Below are positions 51,706 through 59,819 of a stretch of 64,000 nt of DNA, piece by piece. The first letter of the stretch is position 1. Each line of letters starts with the position of its first letter. This DNA comes from Mesobacillus foraminis. GTDB taxonomy: Bacteria; Bacillota; Bacilli; Bacillales; Cytobacillaceae. The notes below the pieces were generated by a model. That model did not search any database. It saw only the letters and a list, made by a program, of their open reading frames with translations, and was not told where the DNA came from. The position numbers and the translations under genes are program-made. The stretch is taken from the NCBI RefSeq assembly GCF_004340465.1, contig NZ_SLVV01000003.1, positions 296,982-360,981 of the forward strand, given 5' to 3'.

Positions 51706-53318
51706 GTGAGGGGACTGAAACAGGAAAGGTTTAAGCTGAGTACGATTATTTTCTGTTTTGTATCCCTGGTGGTCCTGCTGTCGCTAACAATTACGGATTT
51801 GCTGATCAGTCAAAATGTAACGGAGGATATTCGAAAGACCCAGGGGGAAAAAGCACAGATGGTCTCGCGAACGGTAGCGAGCTCCGATGTGGTAATCGAT
51901 GGTCTGGAAAACAGTGAGAATGGGTCACAGGGGATCCAGACCTTTACGAAGGAAATTCAAGCTGCAACAAATGTCCTGTTTGTTGTTGTCATGGATATGG
52001 AAGGTATTCGAAGATCCCATCCAACCCCAAACCAGATCGGCAAGCCTTTTGTCGGCGGGGATGAAGAGGGTGTCCTTCAGGGAAAGAATATATCTCGAGT
52101 TCTAAAGGAACGTTAGGCGAATCACTCCGGGCTTTTACCCCAGTATTTACTAGCCAGGGAGAACAAGTGGGCGCTGTTGCTGTGGGAATCTCGTTGAAGG
52201 AAGTGGACAGGGCACTCGCCCATAGCCAGCGCAATTTCCTCACCGGGACCTTCATTGGGCTGATTGTCGGCGGCCTTGGGGCTGTTTTGCTGGCCAGATA
52301 CTTAAAAAGGACTTTGCTCGGGCTTGAGCCTATTGCCATTGCACGGATCTTTGAAGAGCGCAGCATCATGCTGCAGTCTGTTCATGAAGGAATTGTCGCG
52401 GTCGATCTTGATTTAAAAATCACCCTTGTAAATAAATCGGCGATTCAATTATTTCGAAAAGCAGGTCTTTCCATGTCCCCTATCGGAAAAAACCTTCATG
52501 ATTACATGCCCTCGGCAGGCTTGGAGAAAGTGCTGACAACGGGGGAGATGAGGCTTGATGAAGAGCAAAGAATCAATGGATTGTCCATCCTGGTCAATCA
52601 TGTTCCCCTTGTCGTCAAAGGACAGGTTGTCGGGGTGATTTCAACCTTTCGGGATAAAACGGAGGTTAATCTGCTGGCAGAGCAGCTAACAGGAGTTAAA
52701 GCCTACGCGGAAGCGCTCCGGGCCCAGTCCCATGAATTCATGAACCGGCTTCATGTCATATTAGGGATGGTCAAGATGGAAATGTACGAGGAACTCTCTC
52801 AATTTATCCATGGAATCGTCGATCACCGGAAACGGGAAATGACCGAAATTACCTCCAGTATAAAGGATCCTGCCCTCGCAGGTTTTATGATGGGGAAATT
52901 AAGCTTTGCCCGGGAAGAAAACGTGGACATGTCAGTGGTCAGTGAAACGGTCATTCCCGAGCCTGAAGACCCGCTGATCACCCATGAATTGATTACCATC
53001 ATGGGCAATCTGATTGATAATGCAATCGAAGCAATGTATGTAGTAAAAGAGAGAAAACTGAAAGTCCACCTGAATTATGCTGCCGGAAGGCTCTCGGTCT
53101 CTGTTAAAGATTCAGGCCAGGGGATTCTGGGGGGGCCTATGGGAAAAATCTTCGAAAAGGGGTTCTCGACAAAAGGACAAAACCGGGGTTATGGGCTGTA
53201 TTTAGTTTCAAAGAGTATAGAGACGCTGGATGGCACTTCTCAAATTGAATCAACAGCCAGCGGTGGAACCCTCTTCACTGTTGTTATCCCATATATTCCA
53301 AAGGGGGGAGTGAAATGA
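51706..53318 (+). pseudogene. dctS: DctS/CitA-type sensor histidine kinase, one-base frameshift
   Basis: The reading frame from 51706 (anchor helix LSTIIFCFVSLVVLLSLTI, extracellular Cache-like domain to FVGGDEEGVLQGK) breaks near 52083 and stops at 52114. The -1-shifted frame continues smoothly from there (KEYISSSKGTLGESLRAF) through a second helix (GTFIGLIVGGLGAVLLARYL), PAS, phospho-acceptor in QSHEFMNRLHVI and HATPase_c (NLIDNAIEAM). Adding one A to GGGAAAG restores an open frame of about 537 codons. It is either a real inactivation or a homopolymer error. It overlaps dctR by 4 bases. Confidence 0.88.
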
Positions 53319-54004
53319 TCAAGGTCCTGATTGTTGAAGATGATCCAATGGTTGCAGAGCTCAATAAACGCTATCTTATGGAAGTAGAGGGGTTTCTTCA
53401 TGGCGGAAGCGTTGAGACGGCAGAGGCAGCCATTGAGTTTATCAACAGAGAAAGCATTGATTTAGTCCTGCTGGATGTCTATATGCCTGGCGGAAATGGT
53501 CTTGAATTCCTCACCTATGTGAGGGAAAGGAAGCTTCAGGTCGATGTGATTATGATAACTGCAGCGTCCGATGCTGAGAAAATACAGACGGCCCTAAGGT
53601 ACGGAGCCGCAGATTACCTGATAAAGCCTTTTGAGTTTGAACGGTTCCAGCAAGCACTCAGCAAGTATAAAGAAAAGCGTGATTTTTTTCAGCAAAATAC
53701 AAGTGTGATGCAAAAAGAGCTCGATGAAAAGATTCTGGGACCTGAACAAAGAGAGCAAGGTGATCGATCGGAGGTCCTGCCAAAGGGCCTGACAAAAAGT
53801 ACTCTTCAATCGGTCATCCAAGTGATTCAGAAGCGGGGCGGCACTCCCTTTTCAACCGATGAACTGGCTGAGGATACCGGAATTTCCAAAGTATCCGTCC
53901 GTAAATATCTGAAATTCCTTACGGAAGAGAACATCCTTGAGGAGTCGTTGACTTATGGAATTGGAAGGCCAGTCTACTTGTACAAGTGGAAGGGCGAAAA
54001 ATAA
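53315..54004 (+). CDS. dctR: Response regulator DctR/CitT type
   Basis: 229-aa regulator of the CitB/DcuR group. Receiver domain with phospho-acceptor Asp in LVLLDVYMPGGNG and Lys in LIKPFEFERF. The C-terminal helix-turn-helix (about 165-225, FSTDELAEDTGISKVSVRKYLKFL) is typical of this family. ATGA overlap with the kinase gene shows coupling. Known relatives activate C4-dicarboxylate or citrate transporters, matching the convergent carrier gene. Confidence 0.92.
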   Translation: MIKVLIVEDDPMVAELNKRYLMEVEGFLHGGSVETAEAAIEFINRESIDLVLLDVYMPGGNGLEFLTYVRERKLQVDVIMITAASDAEKIQTALRYGAADYLIKPFEFERFQQALSKYKEKRDFFQQNTSVMQKELDEKILGPEQREQGDRSEVLPKGLTKSTLQSVIQVIQKRGGTPFSTDELAEDTGISKVSVRKYLKFLTEENILEESLTYGIGRPVYLYKWKGEK

Positions 54005-54009
54005 ACAAG

Positions 54010-54040
54010 AAAAAGCGAACCGGTTTGGTTCGCTTTCTTC
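54010..54040. terminator. Bidirectional terminator dctR / dctA
   Basis: AAAGCGAACC / GGTTCGCTTT, loop of 5, T-rich on the right and A-rich on the left. Confidence 0.85.
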
Positions 54041-54043
54041 TTG

Positions 54044-55303
54044 TTATGCTGTAATCTTTTTGCCTTTTTCTGTACCCGCTTCCTGGACAGGATTAAATTC
54101 GCCTTCCGTTTTGGAGATCACGACGGTAGCAACGCCATTTCCAATCAGATTGGTGATGGCCCGGGCTTCCGACATGAATCGGTCCACACCAAGGATAAGC
54201 GCCATTCCTTCAACTGGGATGGAAGGAAAGACAGCCAGTGTTGCAGCAAGCGTAACAAAGCCTGAACCTGTAACCCCGGCTGCACCTTTGGAAGTCAGCA
54301 TCAATACTCCAAGGAGCGTAAGTTGCTGCAAGATGGTTAAATCTACACCATAGGCCTGCGCAATGAACAGGGCGGCCATTGAGAGGTAAATGGACGTTCC
54401 ATCTAGGTTGAAAGAATATCCGGTTGGAAGAACCAGCCCTACGACCGGCTTGGAGCAGCCGTATTTTTCAAGCTTTTCCATCATCTTTGGCAGTGCGGCT
54501 TCTGAAGATGACGTACCGATAACAAGTAAAATTTCTTCTTTAATATACTTAATGAATTTAAAAATGCTGAATCCGTAGAACTTTGCAATGCCTCCGAGAA
54601 CGAAGACGATGAACAGAGCCATTGTCAGGTAAACAGAGCCCATCAATTTCCCGAGATAAACGAGTGACTCCAGGGCGAATTCTCCGATCGTGTAGGCCAT
54701 GGCGCCGAAAGCTGCGAAAGGGGAGACCTTCATAATGATGTTTACGATGCCGAAGAACACCTCTGTAACCTTTTCAAAAAAGTCGATGATTGGTTTGCCT
54801 TTGGAACCTAAGTGTGCAAGGGAGATTCCAAATAAAATCGCGAGCAGGAGCACCGGCAGAAGTTCGCCGCTCGCAAAAGCTCCGATAAAGCTGTCAGGAA
54901 TGATGGATAAAAGAAAATCCATGAATCCATGGCTGGTTTCTTCCGCTGCTTTTGTGTATTGTGAGATATCCCCTTGCCCTGCTTCGGCATCAATGCCTTT
55001 TCCAGGCTTGAAAAAATTAGAGACAATGATTCCGATAGCCAAAGCAACGGTAGAGACAATCTCGAAATAAAGGAGAGCTTTTCCGCCAATCTTGCCTACC
55101 TTTTTCAAGTCCCCCATGCCAGCGATCCCGATGACGATTGTCAGGAAAATGATGGGGGCAATCACCATTTTTACGAGTTTGATAAAAATATCGGCTATTA
55201 CTTTTAACTGTGACCCTATTTCCGGAAATGCAAATCCTGTCAGAATCCCTAGAAAAATACCTAAAATGACTTGAGTTGTCAGGCTTTTAAAGTTTATTCT
55301 CAT
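54044..55303 (-). CDS. dctA: C4-dicarboxylate:cation symporter (DctA/DctP type)
   Basis: 419-aa DAACS-family carrier for succinate, fumarate and malate (glutamate carriers share the fold). Hallmarks: GTSSSEAALPKMM (HP1), GLVLPTGYSFNLDGTSIY (TM7 with NLDGT), SKGAAGVTGSGF (HP2), GVDRFMSEARAITNLIGNGVAT (TM8). GTSSSEAALP and MSEARA fit the dicarboxylate branch. GGAGGGAT precedes the ATG. It is convergent with its presumed regulators DctS/DctR. The periplasmic-type sensor DctB of B. subtilis is not in the window. Confidence 0.92.
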   Translation of the reverse strand: MRINFKSLTTQVILGIFLGILTGFAFPEIGSQLKVIADIFIKLVKMVIAPIIFLTIVIGIAGMGDLKKVGKIGGKALLYFEIVSTVALAIGIIVSNFFKPGKGIDAEAGQGDISQYTKAAEETSHGFMDFLLSIIPDSFIGAFASGELLPVLLLAILFGISLAHLGSKGKPIIDFFEKVTEVFFGIVNIIMKVSPFAAFGAMAYTIGEFALESLVYLGKLMGSVYLTMALFIVFVLGGIAKFYGFSIFKFIKYIKEEILLVIGTSSSEAALPKMMEKLEKYGCSKPVVGLVLPTGYSFNLDGTSIYLSMAALFIAQAYGVDLTILQQLTLLGVLMLTSKGAAGVTGSGFVTLAATLAVFPSIPVEGMALILGVDRFMSEARAITNLIGNGVATVVISKTEGEFNPVQEAGTEKGKKITA

Positions 55304-55564
55304 TCTATCCCTCCTGAAACTAGTATTTTGGAAACGATTTCAATAAAGTGAATTATTAATATGTTAAAATTTTGTGAACATTTAATATAGATTAATTAAT
55401 TTAATTAACCTTTAAGTAATTAAAAAAAGTAAACTATATTAAATTTATGGTTGTTTAAGATACGGAAGTGGGCTCTTATAATAGAAGATTATTAAATAGC
55501 CCTAACTCCTGCCAAAAAATGATATAGTAGCTTCAAAGAGAAGATTGGAATGGGGGTTATAAGG
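55304..55564. other. Divergent control region dctA / hemD-like
   Basis: Very AT-rich (repeated TTAATTAATTTAATTAA near 55390). It contains a cre-like site and presumably promoters for both genes. No ORF was seen. Confidence 0.4.
55329..55342 (-). promoter_or_regulatory. cre-like site before dctA
   Basis: TGGAAACGATTTCA matches TGWAANCGNTNWCA except for one position. It is 26 bases from the dctA start, so CcpA bound here could block transcription. Confidence 0.5.
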
Positions 55565-56365
55565 ATGAAGCGTTTAGAGGGAAAGGTAATAGCGCTGGCT
55601 GGATCCCGCAAACTCGAGGAAATCAGCAAAATCATTACAAATATGGGCGGAGTTCCCGTTGTCCGTCCGGCGCAGGGAACGGTCTTTTTAGATGACTCCT
55701 CTATTGAGGACGATATCCGCGAGCTTGTGGCAGGCAAGTATGACTGGTTTATTTTTACAACAGGAATTGGCCTTGAAACATTGTATAAAACGGCTGAGAA
55801 ATTGGGCCAGGCACAAGGGTTTGTCCAGGCCATCCAGCAGGCAAGAGTTGCGGCCCGGGGGTACAAAACAGTGAATGGGTTAAAGCGCCTTGGCATAACT
55901 CCGGCTGTCAGGGATGACGATGGAAGCATGGCCGGATTGCTTAGGTCACTATCTTCGCATTCCTTTGCCAATGCCAAAGTGGCGCTTCAGCTGCATGGCG
56001 ATCCGGCACCAAAGTTAATGGAATTCTTAGAAGAACAAGGGGCAGAGTCCAAGGAGATTTTGCCGTATCAGCATATTCCGCCTAATCCGGAGGTTTTGGA
56101 TCAGCTGGTGAACGAAATCCTTAAGGGAAAAGTAGATGCGGTTAATTTTACATCCACACCTCAAGTAAGGTTCCTGTTTGGCTACGCGGAGGAAAAGGGA
56201 CTTCTTGATGACGTGCTAGCTGCATTTGCGGGCCCTGTCGTGGTCGTAGCGGTCGGCAAGGTGACAGGGGCTGCTTTGAAGGACGCAGGGGTTGAACGAA
56301 TCGTCGTCCCGGAAGAAGAGCGGATGGGCGCCGCCATTGTCGCGTTAGAAAAGTACTACCAATAG
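55565..56365 (+). CDS. Uroporphyrinogen-III synthase-like protein (HemD family)
   Basis: 266-aa two-domain HemD-fold protein (AGSRKLEEISKIITNMGG, PVVRPAQGTVFLDD, VNFTSTPQVRFLFGYAEE, VVAVGKVTGAALKDAGV). HemD closes hydroxymethylbilane to uroporphyrinogen III, precursor of heme and siroheme. It is outside any hem operon and resembles B. subtilis YjjA. Being 4 kb from the siroheme-dependent nitrite reductase, it could support siroheme supply, but this is inference. ATG 55565 with GGGGG 8 bases upstream is preferred over ATG 55550. Confidence 0.82.
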   Translation: MKRLEGKVIALAGSRKLEEISKIITNMGGVPVVRPAQGTVFLDDSSIEDDIRELVAGKYDWFIFTTGIGLETLYKTAEKLGQAQGFVQAIQQARVAARGYKTVNGLKRLGITPAVRDDDGSMAGLLRSLSSHSFANAKVALQLHGDPAPKLMEFLEEQGAESKEILPYQHIPPNPEVLDQLVNEILKGKVDAVNFTSTPQVRFLFGYAEEKGLLDDVLAAFAGPVVVVAVGKVTGAALKDAGVERIVVPEEERMGAAIVALEKYYQ

Positions 56366-56425
56366 AGGGTCAGGCACCCGTTGATGCATTAACGCATCGA
56401 CGGGTGCCTGACCCCTTTTTTTTCG
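56366..56425. repeat. Palindromic repeat element acting as terminator
   Basis: GGGTCAGGCACCCG (56367-56380) pairs with CGGGTGCCTGACCC (56401-56414), enclosing TTGATGC-ATTAAC-GCATCGA, and ends in a T9 run. It is the second intact member of the family seen at 51611; here it is a near-ideal intrinsic terminator. Confidence 0.88.
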
Positions 56426-56500
56426 CATAATATGGGCTTATCCACCATAGTTTAGAAGGTAATGTCCTTATGGATGGGGAATTTAGAAAGGGGGCTGAAG

Positions 56501-57073
56501 GTGAGCGGGTTCGTTACAAAACTGGCCGCTGCTTTAATAGGAGGCTTCCTAGTCGGCACTGGCATAAATGGATTTTTGGTCCCGCATCACTTGCTCGACG
56601 GAGGGATTATTGGGATCGCCCTTATTCTTCATTATTACCTTGATGTAAAAACAGGATTGTGGATGGCTGTATTGAGCCTCCCGCTCAGCGTGTATGCCTG
56701 GTTCAAGGAAAGAAATTACTTTTATAGCAGCTTCCAGGGCTTGATTGCCACTTCCTTTTTTATTGATTGGCTGTCTCCATTAAAGAGTGAATTTCTCCTT
56801 CCAATATGGCTGAGTTCGATTATTGGCGGAGTATTGATTGGAACCGGTGTTGGCCTGATGCTGCGTTTTGAGACAAGCACGGGCGGGACAGACCTGCTGG
56901 CTTATATGATTCAAAAAGCATCCTCTATGAATCTGGGAACAGCTATTTTCCTGATTGATGGTTTGGTCGTCTTAATCGGCTTTAAAGCCCTGGGGGCAGA
57001 AAGCCTTCTTTTTTCGGTGCTGACCATTTTCATAGGGGGATCGGTAGCCTCCATTTTTTATGAAAAACTGTAA
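56501..57073 (+). CDS. Short YitT/DUF161 membrane protein
   Basis: About 190-aa membrane protein with five hydrophobic segments and the DUF161 motifs GFLVPHHLLDGGIIGIAL and LRFETSTGGTDLLAYMIQK, but no C-terminal DUF2179 domain. It stops right after the last helix (FIGGSVASIFYEKL). It is a shorter paralogue of the protein at 26773. GTG 56501 has GGGGG 6 bases upstream; ATG 56462 would add 13 residues with a weak site. The function is unknown. Confidence 0.82.
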   Translation: MSGFVTKLAAALIGGFLVGTGINGFLVPHHLLDGGIIGIALILHYYLDVKTGLWMAVLSLPLSVYAWFKERNYFYSSFQGLIATSFFIDWLSPLKSEFLLPIWLSSIIGGVLIGTGVGLMLRFETSTGGTDLLAYMIQKASSMNLGTAIFLIDGLVVLIGFKALGAESLLFSVLTIFIGGSVASIFYEKL

Positions 57074-57219
57074 AGGCGGTTGTTCAAAAAGGCTCCTCTG
57101 CGAATCAGGGAGGCAAATATTATCACTTGTCTGGACATGGGAAAACAGCTATGCTAAAAGGTAACGAATCACAGGCTTGCGTCCGCATCCGTCAAGCCTG
57201 ATCCAGAGAGGTGTATGCG

Positions 57220-57450
57220 TTGGTAATGAAATACTTTTTTGCCCTTTTGCTGCCCGGCATATTAGTTGTATTTTTCACAAGAGTAGCTTATAACCATGTC
57301 CTTGGGCTTGTATTGACGGTGGCTTTAATTGCAGCATCGGTTTACAAGGGATATACCGATTCGCTGCTGTTAATTGTGATTGATGCTTTTTCCTTAACAC
57401 TGGGCTTTTATTTTGCCAATCGAATGGTTCAAAAAACCAGGAACCAATAG
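57220..57450 (+). CDS. csbA: General stress membrane protein CsbA
   Basis: 76-aa hydrophobic protein with two or three membrane segments (YFFALLLPGILVVFFTRVAY, VLGLVLTVALIAASVYKGYTD, LLLIVIDAFSLTLGFYFANRM). It resembles B. subtilis CsbA (FTRVxxNHxxxxxLTxAL) and lies before uvrB as there. In B. subtilis csbA is SigB-controlled; I could not define a SigB site here. TTG 57220 has AGAGAGG 8 bases upstream; GTG 57211 and ATG 57226 are alternatives. Confidence 0.85.
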   Translation: MVMKYFFALLLPGILVVFFTRVAYNHVLGLVLTVALIAASVYKGYTDSLLLIVIDAFSLTLGFYFANRMVQKTRNQ

Positions 57451-57451
57451 A

Positions 57452-57490
57452 GCCGCGCACAATGAAAAATTGGCGCGGCTTTGTTTCTTT
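57452..57490 (+). terminator. Terminator after csbA
   Basis: AGCCGCGC / GCGCGGCT, loop of 14, then TTGTTTCTTT. Confidence 0.75.
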
Positions 57491-57829
57491 AAGCCGCTTC
57501 CTCCCCTTGGCAACCCCTGTTAAAGCCTGCCCTCCCTTTTGCTGCATTCTGTAAACAAGCGGTCCACAGTTTTAAACAATGCCTTCTATTATTAATTGCT
57601 ATTAAAATTTTTGAAAGAGCTGGATCATTATTTCGTTAAGATTGGCGATACTGATGAGAGGTCTGACTGAAAAATACAGGAACATTCGTTTGCGTTTTGT
57701 TGGTTTATTGCCCCTTCTTTATGGTAAAATGATGGTACGGAAATTTTGTCTATAATGGGATCAGCGGGCCGATACCCTGCAGCGCATCCTTAAATATAAA
57801 TGGAAGATTATAAGCTAGGAGGCTTTGAT
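57491..57829. other. uvrB control region
   Basis: No gene is seen. It holds the LexA box at 57679-57692 and a TAAAAT at 57725-57730 that may be a -10. Confidence 0.5.
57679..57692. promoter_or_regulatory. LexA (DinR) SOS box upstream of uvrBA
   Basis: GGAACATTCGTTTG closely follows the Bacillus SOS consensus CGAACNNNNGTTCG (GAAC-N4-GTT). uvrBA belongs to the SOS regulon in B. subtilis. Confidence 0.7.
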
Positions 57830-59812
57830 GTGGTGAACAACCAGTTTGAATTAGTCTCAAAATATTCCCCTCAAGGGGATCAGCCAGCGGCAATCGCCCA
57901 GCTTGTGCAGGGGATAAAGGAAAAGAAGCAGCATCAAACCCTGCTTGGTGCGACAGGAACGGGAAAAACCTTCACTGTTTCCAATGTAATCAAAGAAATA
58001 AACAAGCCAACGCTGGTCATCGCCCATAATAAAACATTGGCTGGACAGCTCTACAGCGAGTTCAAGGAATTCTTTCCGAACAACGCAGTTGAGTATTTTG
58101 TCAGTTATTACGATTACTACCAGCCCGAGGCCTATGTGCCGCAGACAGATACATTCATTGAAAAGGACGCGAGCATCAATGATGAAATTGACAAGCTTCG
58201 TCACTCCGCAACATCTTCCCTGTTTGAACGGCGAGATGTCATTATCATTGCCAGCGTCTCCTGCATCTACGGCCTCGGTTCGCCGGAAGAGTACAGGGAA
58301 ATGGTTGTCTCGCTGAGGACCGGGATGGAAATCGAACGGAATCAGCTTCTGCACCGCCTTGTGGATATCCAGTATGAACGGAATGATATTGATTTTAAGC
58401 GCGGGACCTTCCGCGTGCGCGGAGATGTCGTCGAAATCTTCCCGGTTTCAAAAGATGAGCACTGCATGCGGGTGGAGTTTTTCGGGGATGAAATCGATCG
58501 GATCCGCGAAGTCGATGCACTGACCGGGGAAATTATCGGTGAACGGGACCATGTCGCCATCTTCCCGGCTTCCCACTTCGTAACCCGCGAAGAAAAAATG
58601 CGGATTGCGGTCCAGAACATTGAAAAAGAACTGGAAGAGCGGCTTGAAGTGCTGAGGGCGGAGGATAAACTGCTTGAAGCGCAGCGCCTTGAACAGCGGA
58701 CCCGCTACGACCTCGAGATGATGAGGGAGATGGGCTTCTGCTCAGGGATTGAGAACTACTCCCGCCATCTGACGTTAAGGCCGCCGGGATCAACACCTTA
58801 TACCCTGCTTGATTACTTCCCGGAAGATTTTTTGCTCGTAATCGACGAGTCGCATGTTACGCTGCCTCAAATCAGGGGAATGTATAATGGTGACCAGGCC
58901 AGGAAGAATGTCCTTGTTGAGCACGGTTTCCGGCTGCCTTCAGCCCTTGACAACCGCCCGTTGACATTCGATGAATTTGGAAAGCACGTCAGCCAGGCAA
59001 TCTATGTTTCTGCTACTCCTGGTCCTTTTGAGATCGAACACACACCGCAAATGATTGAGCAGATCATCCGTCCGACCGGCCTGCTGGATCCAACCATCGA
59101 TGTTCGTCCGATTGAAGGGCAGATTGATGACCTGATAGGAGAAATCCATGACCGGATCAAGCGCAATGAACGTGTGCTGGTTACCACCCTGACTAAAAAG
59201 ATGTCGGAGGATCTGACCGATTATCTGAAGGAAATCGGAATAAAGGTCCAGTACCTTCACTCGGAGGTCAAGACGCTCGAGCGGATTGAAATCATTCGTG
59301 AGCTTCGGCTGGGAAAATATGACGTGCTCATTGGAATCAACCTTCTGAGGGAAGGGCTTGATATTCCGGAGGTCTCCCTCGTTGCAATCCTGGATGCGGA
59401 CAAAGAAGGGTTCCTCCGTTCGGAACGCTCGCTGATCCAGACAATTGGCCGTGCAGCGAGAAATGCCAACGGCCATGTCATCATGTACGCCGACCGGATT
59501 ACCAATTCGATGGAGCTGGCAATTTCTGAAACGAAACGCCGCCGGTCTATCCAGGAAGAGTACAATGAGCAGCACGGCGTTACACCGCAGACAATCCAAA
59601 AGGAAATCCGGGATGCAATCCGTGCAACTTTTGCAGCGGAAGAGCAGGAAGAATACAACCCCTCTGAAGGCTTGAAGAAGCTGTCAAAGAAAGACCGGGA
59701 CCACGTAATTGCCAATATGGAACAAGAAATGAAGGAAGCAGCCAAAGCCCTCAATTTCGAACGGGCTGCCGAGCTGCGTGATCTTATTCTAGAGATAAAA
59801 GCGGAAGGATGA
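57830..59812 (+). CDS. uvrB: Excinuclease ABC subunit B
   Basis: 660-aa damage-verifying helicase-like subunit of nucleotide excision repair. Walker [11 protein letters not shown], the beta-hairpin region [21 protein letters not shown], the DESHVTLPQ motif, and the C-terminal UvrC-binding helix pair ([22 protein letters not shown]). GTG 57830 (or 57833) lies 7 bases after AGGAGG and gives the family N-terminus [17 protein letters not shown]. An in-frame ATG at 57800 lacks a ribosome site. uvrA follows after 7 bases. Confidence 0.97.
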   Translation: MVNNQFELVSKYSPQGDQPAAIAQLVQGIKEKKQHQTLLGATGTGKTFTVSNVIKEINKPTLVIAHNKTLAGQLYSEFKEFFPNNAVEYFVSYYDYYQPEAYVPQTDTFIEKDASINDEIDKLRHSATSSLFERRDVIIIASVSCIYGLGSPEEYREMVVSLRTGMEIERNQLLHRLVDIQYERNDIDFKRGTFRVRGDVVEIFPVSKDEHCMRVEFFGDEIDRIREVDALTGEIIGERDHVAIFPASHFVTREEKMRIAVQNIEKELEERLEVLRAEDKLLEAQRLEQRTRYDLEMMREMGFCSGIENYSRHLTLRPPGSTPYTLLDYFPEDFLLVIDESHVTLPQIRGMYNGDQARKNVLVEHGFRLPSALDNRPLTFDEFGKHVSQAIYVSATPGPFEIEHTPQMIEQIIRPTGLLDPTIDVRPIEGQIDDLIGEIHDRIKRNERVLVTTLTKKMSEDLTDYLKEIGIKVQYLHSEVKTLERIEIIRELRLGKYDVLIGINLLREGLDIPEVSLVAILDADKEGFLRSERSLIQTIGRAARNANGHVIMYADRITNSMELAISETKRRRSIQEEYNEQHGVTPQTIQKEIRDAIRATFAAEEQEEYNPSEGLKKLSKKDRDHVIANMEQEMKEAAKALNFERAAELRDLILEIKAEG

Positions 59813-59819
59813 CAAAAAC

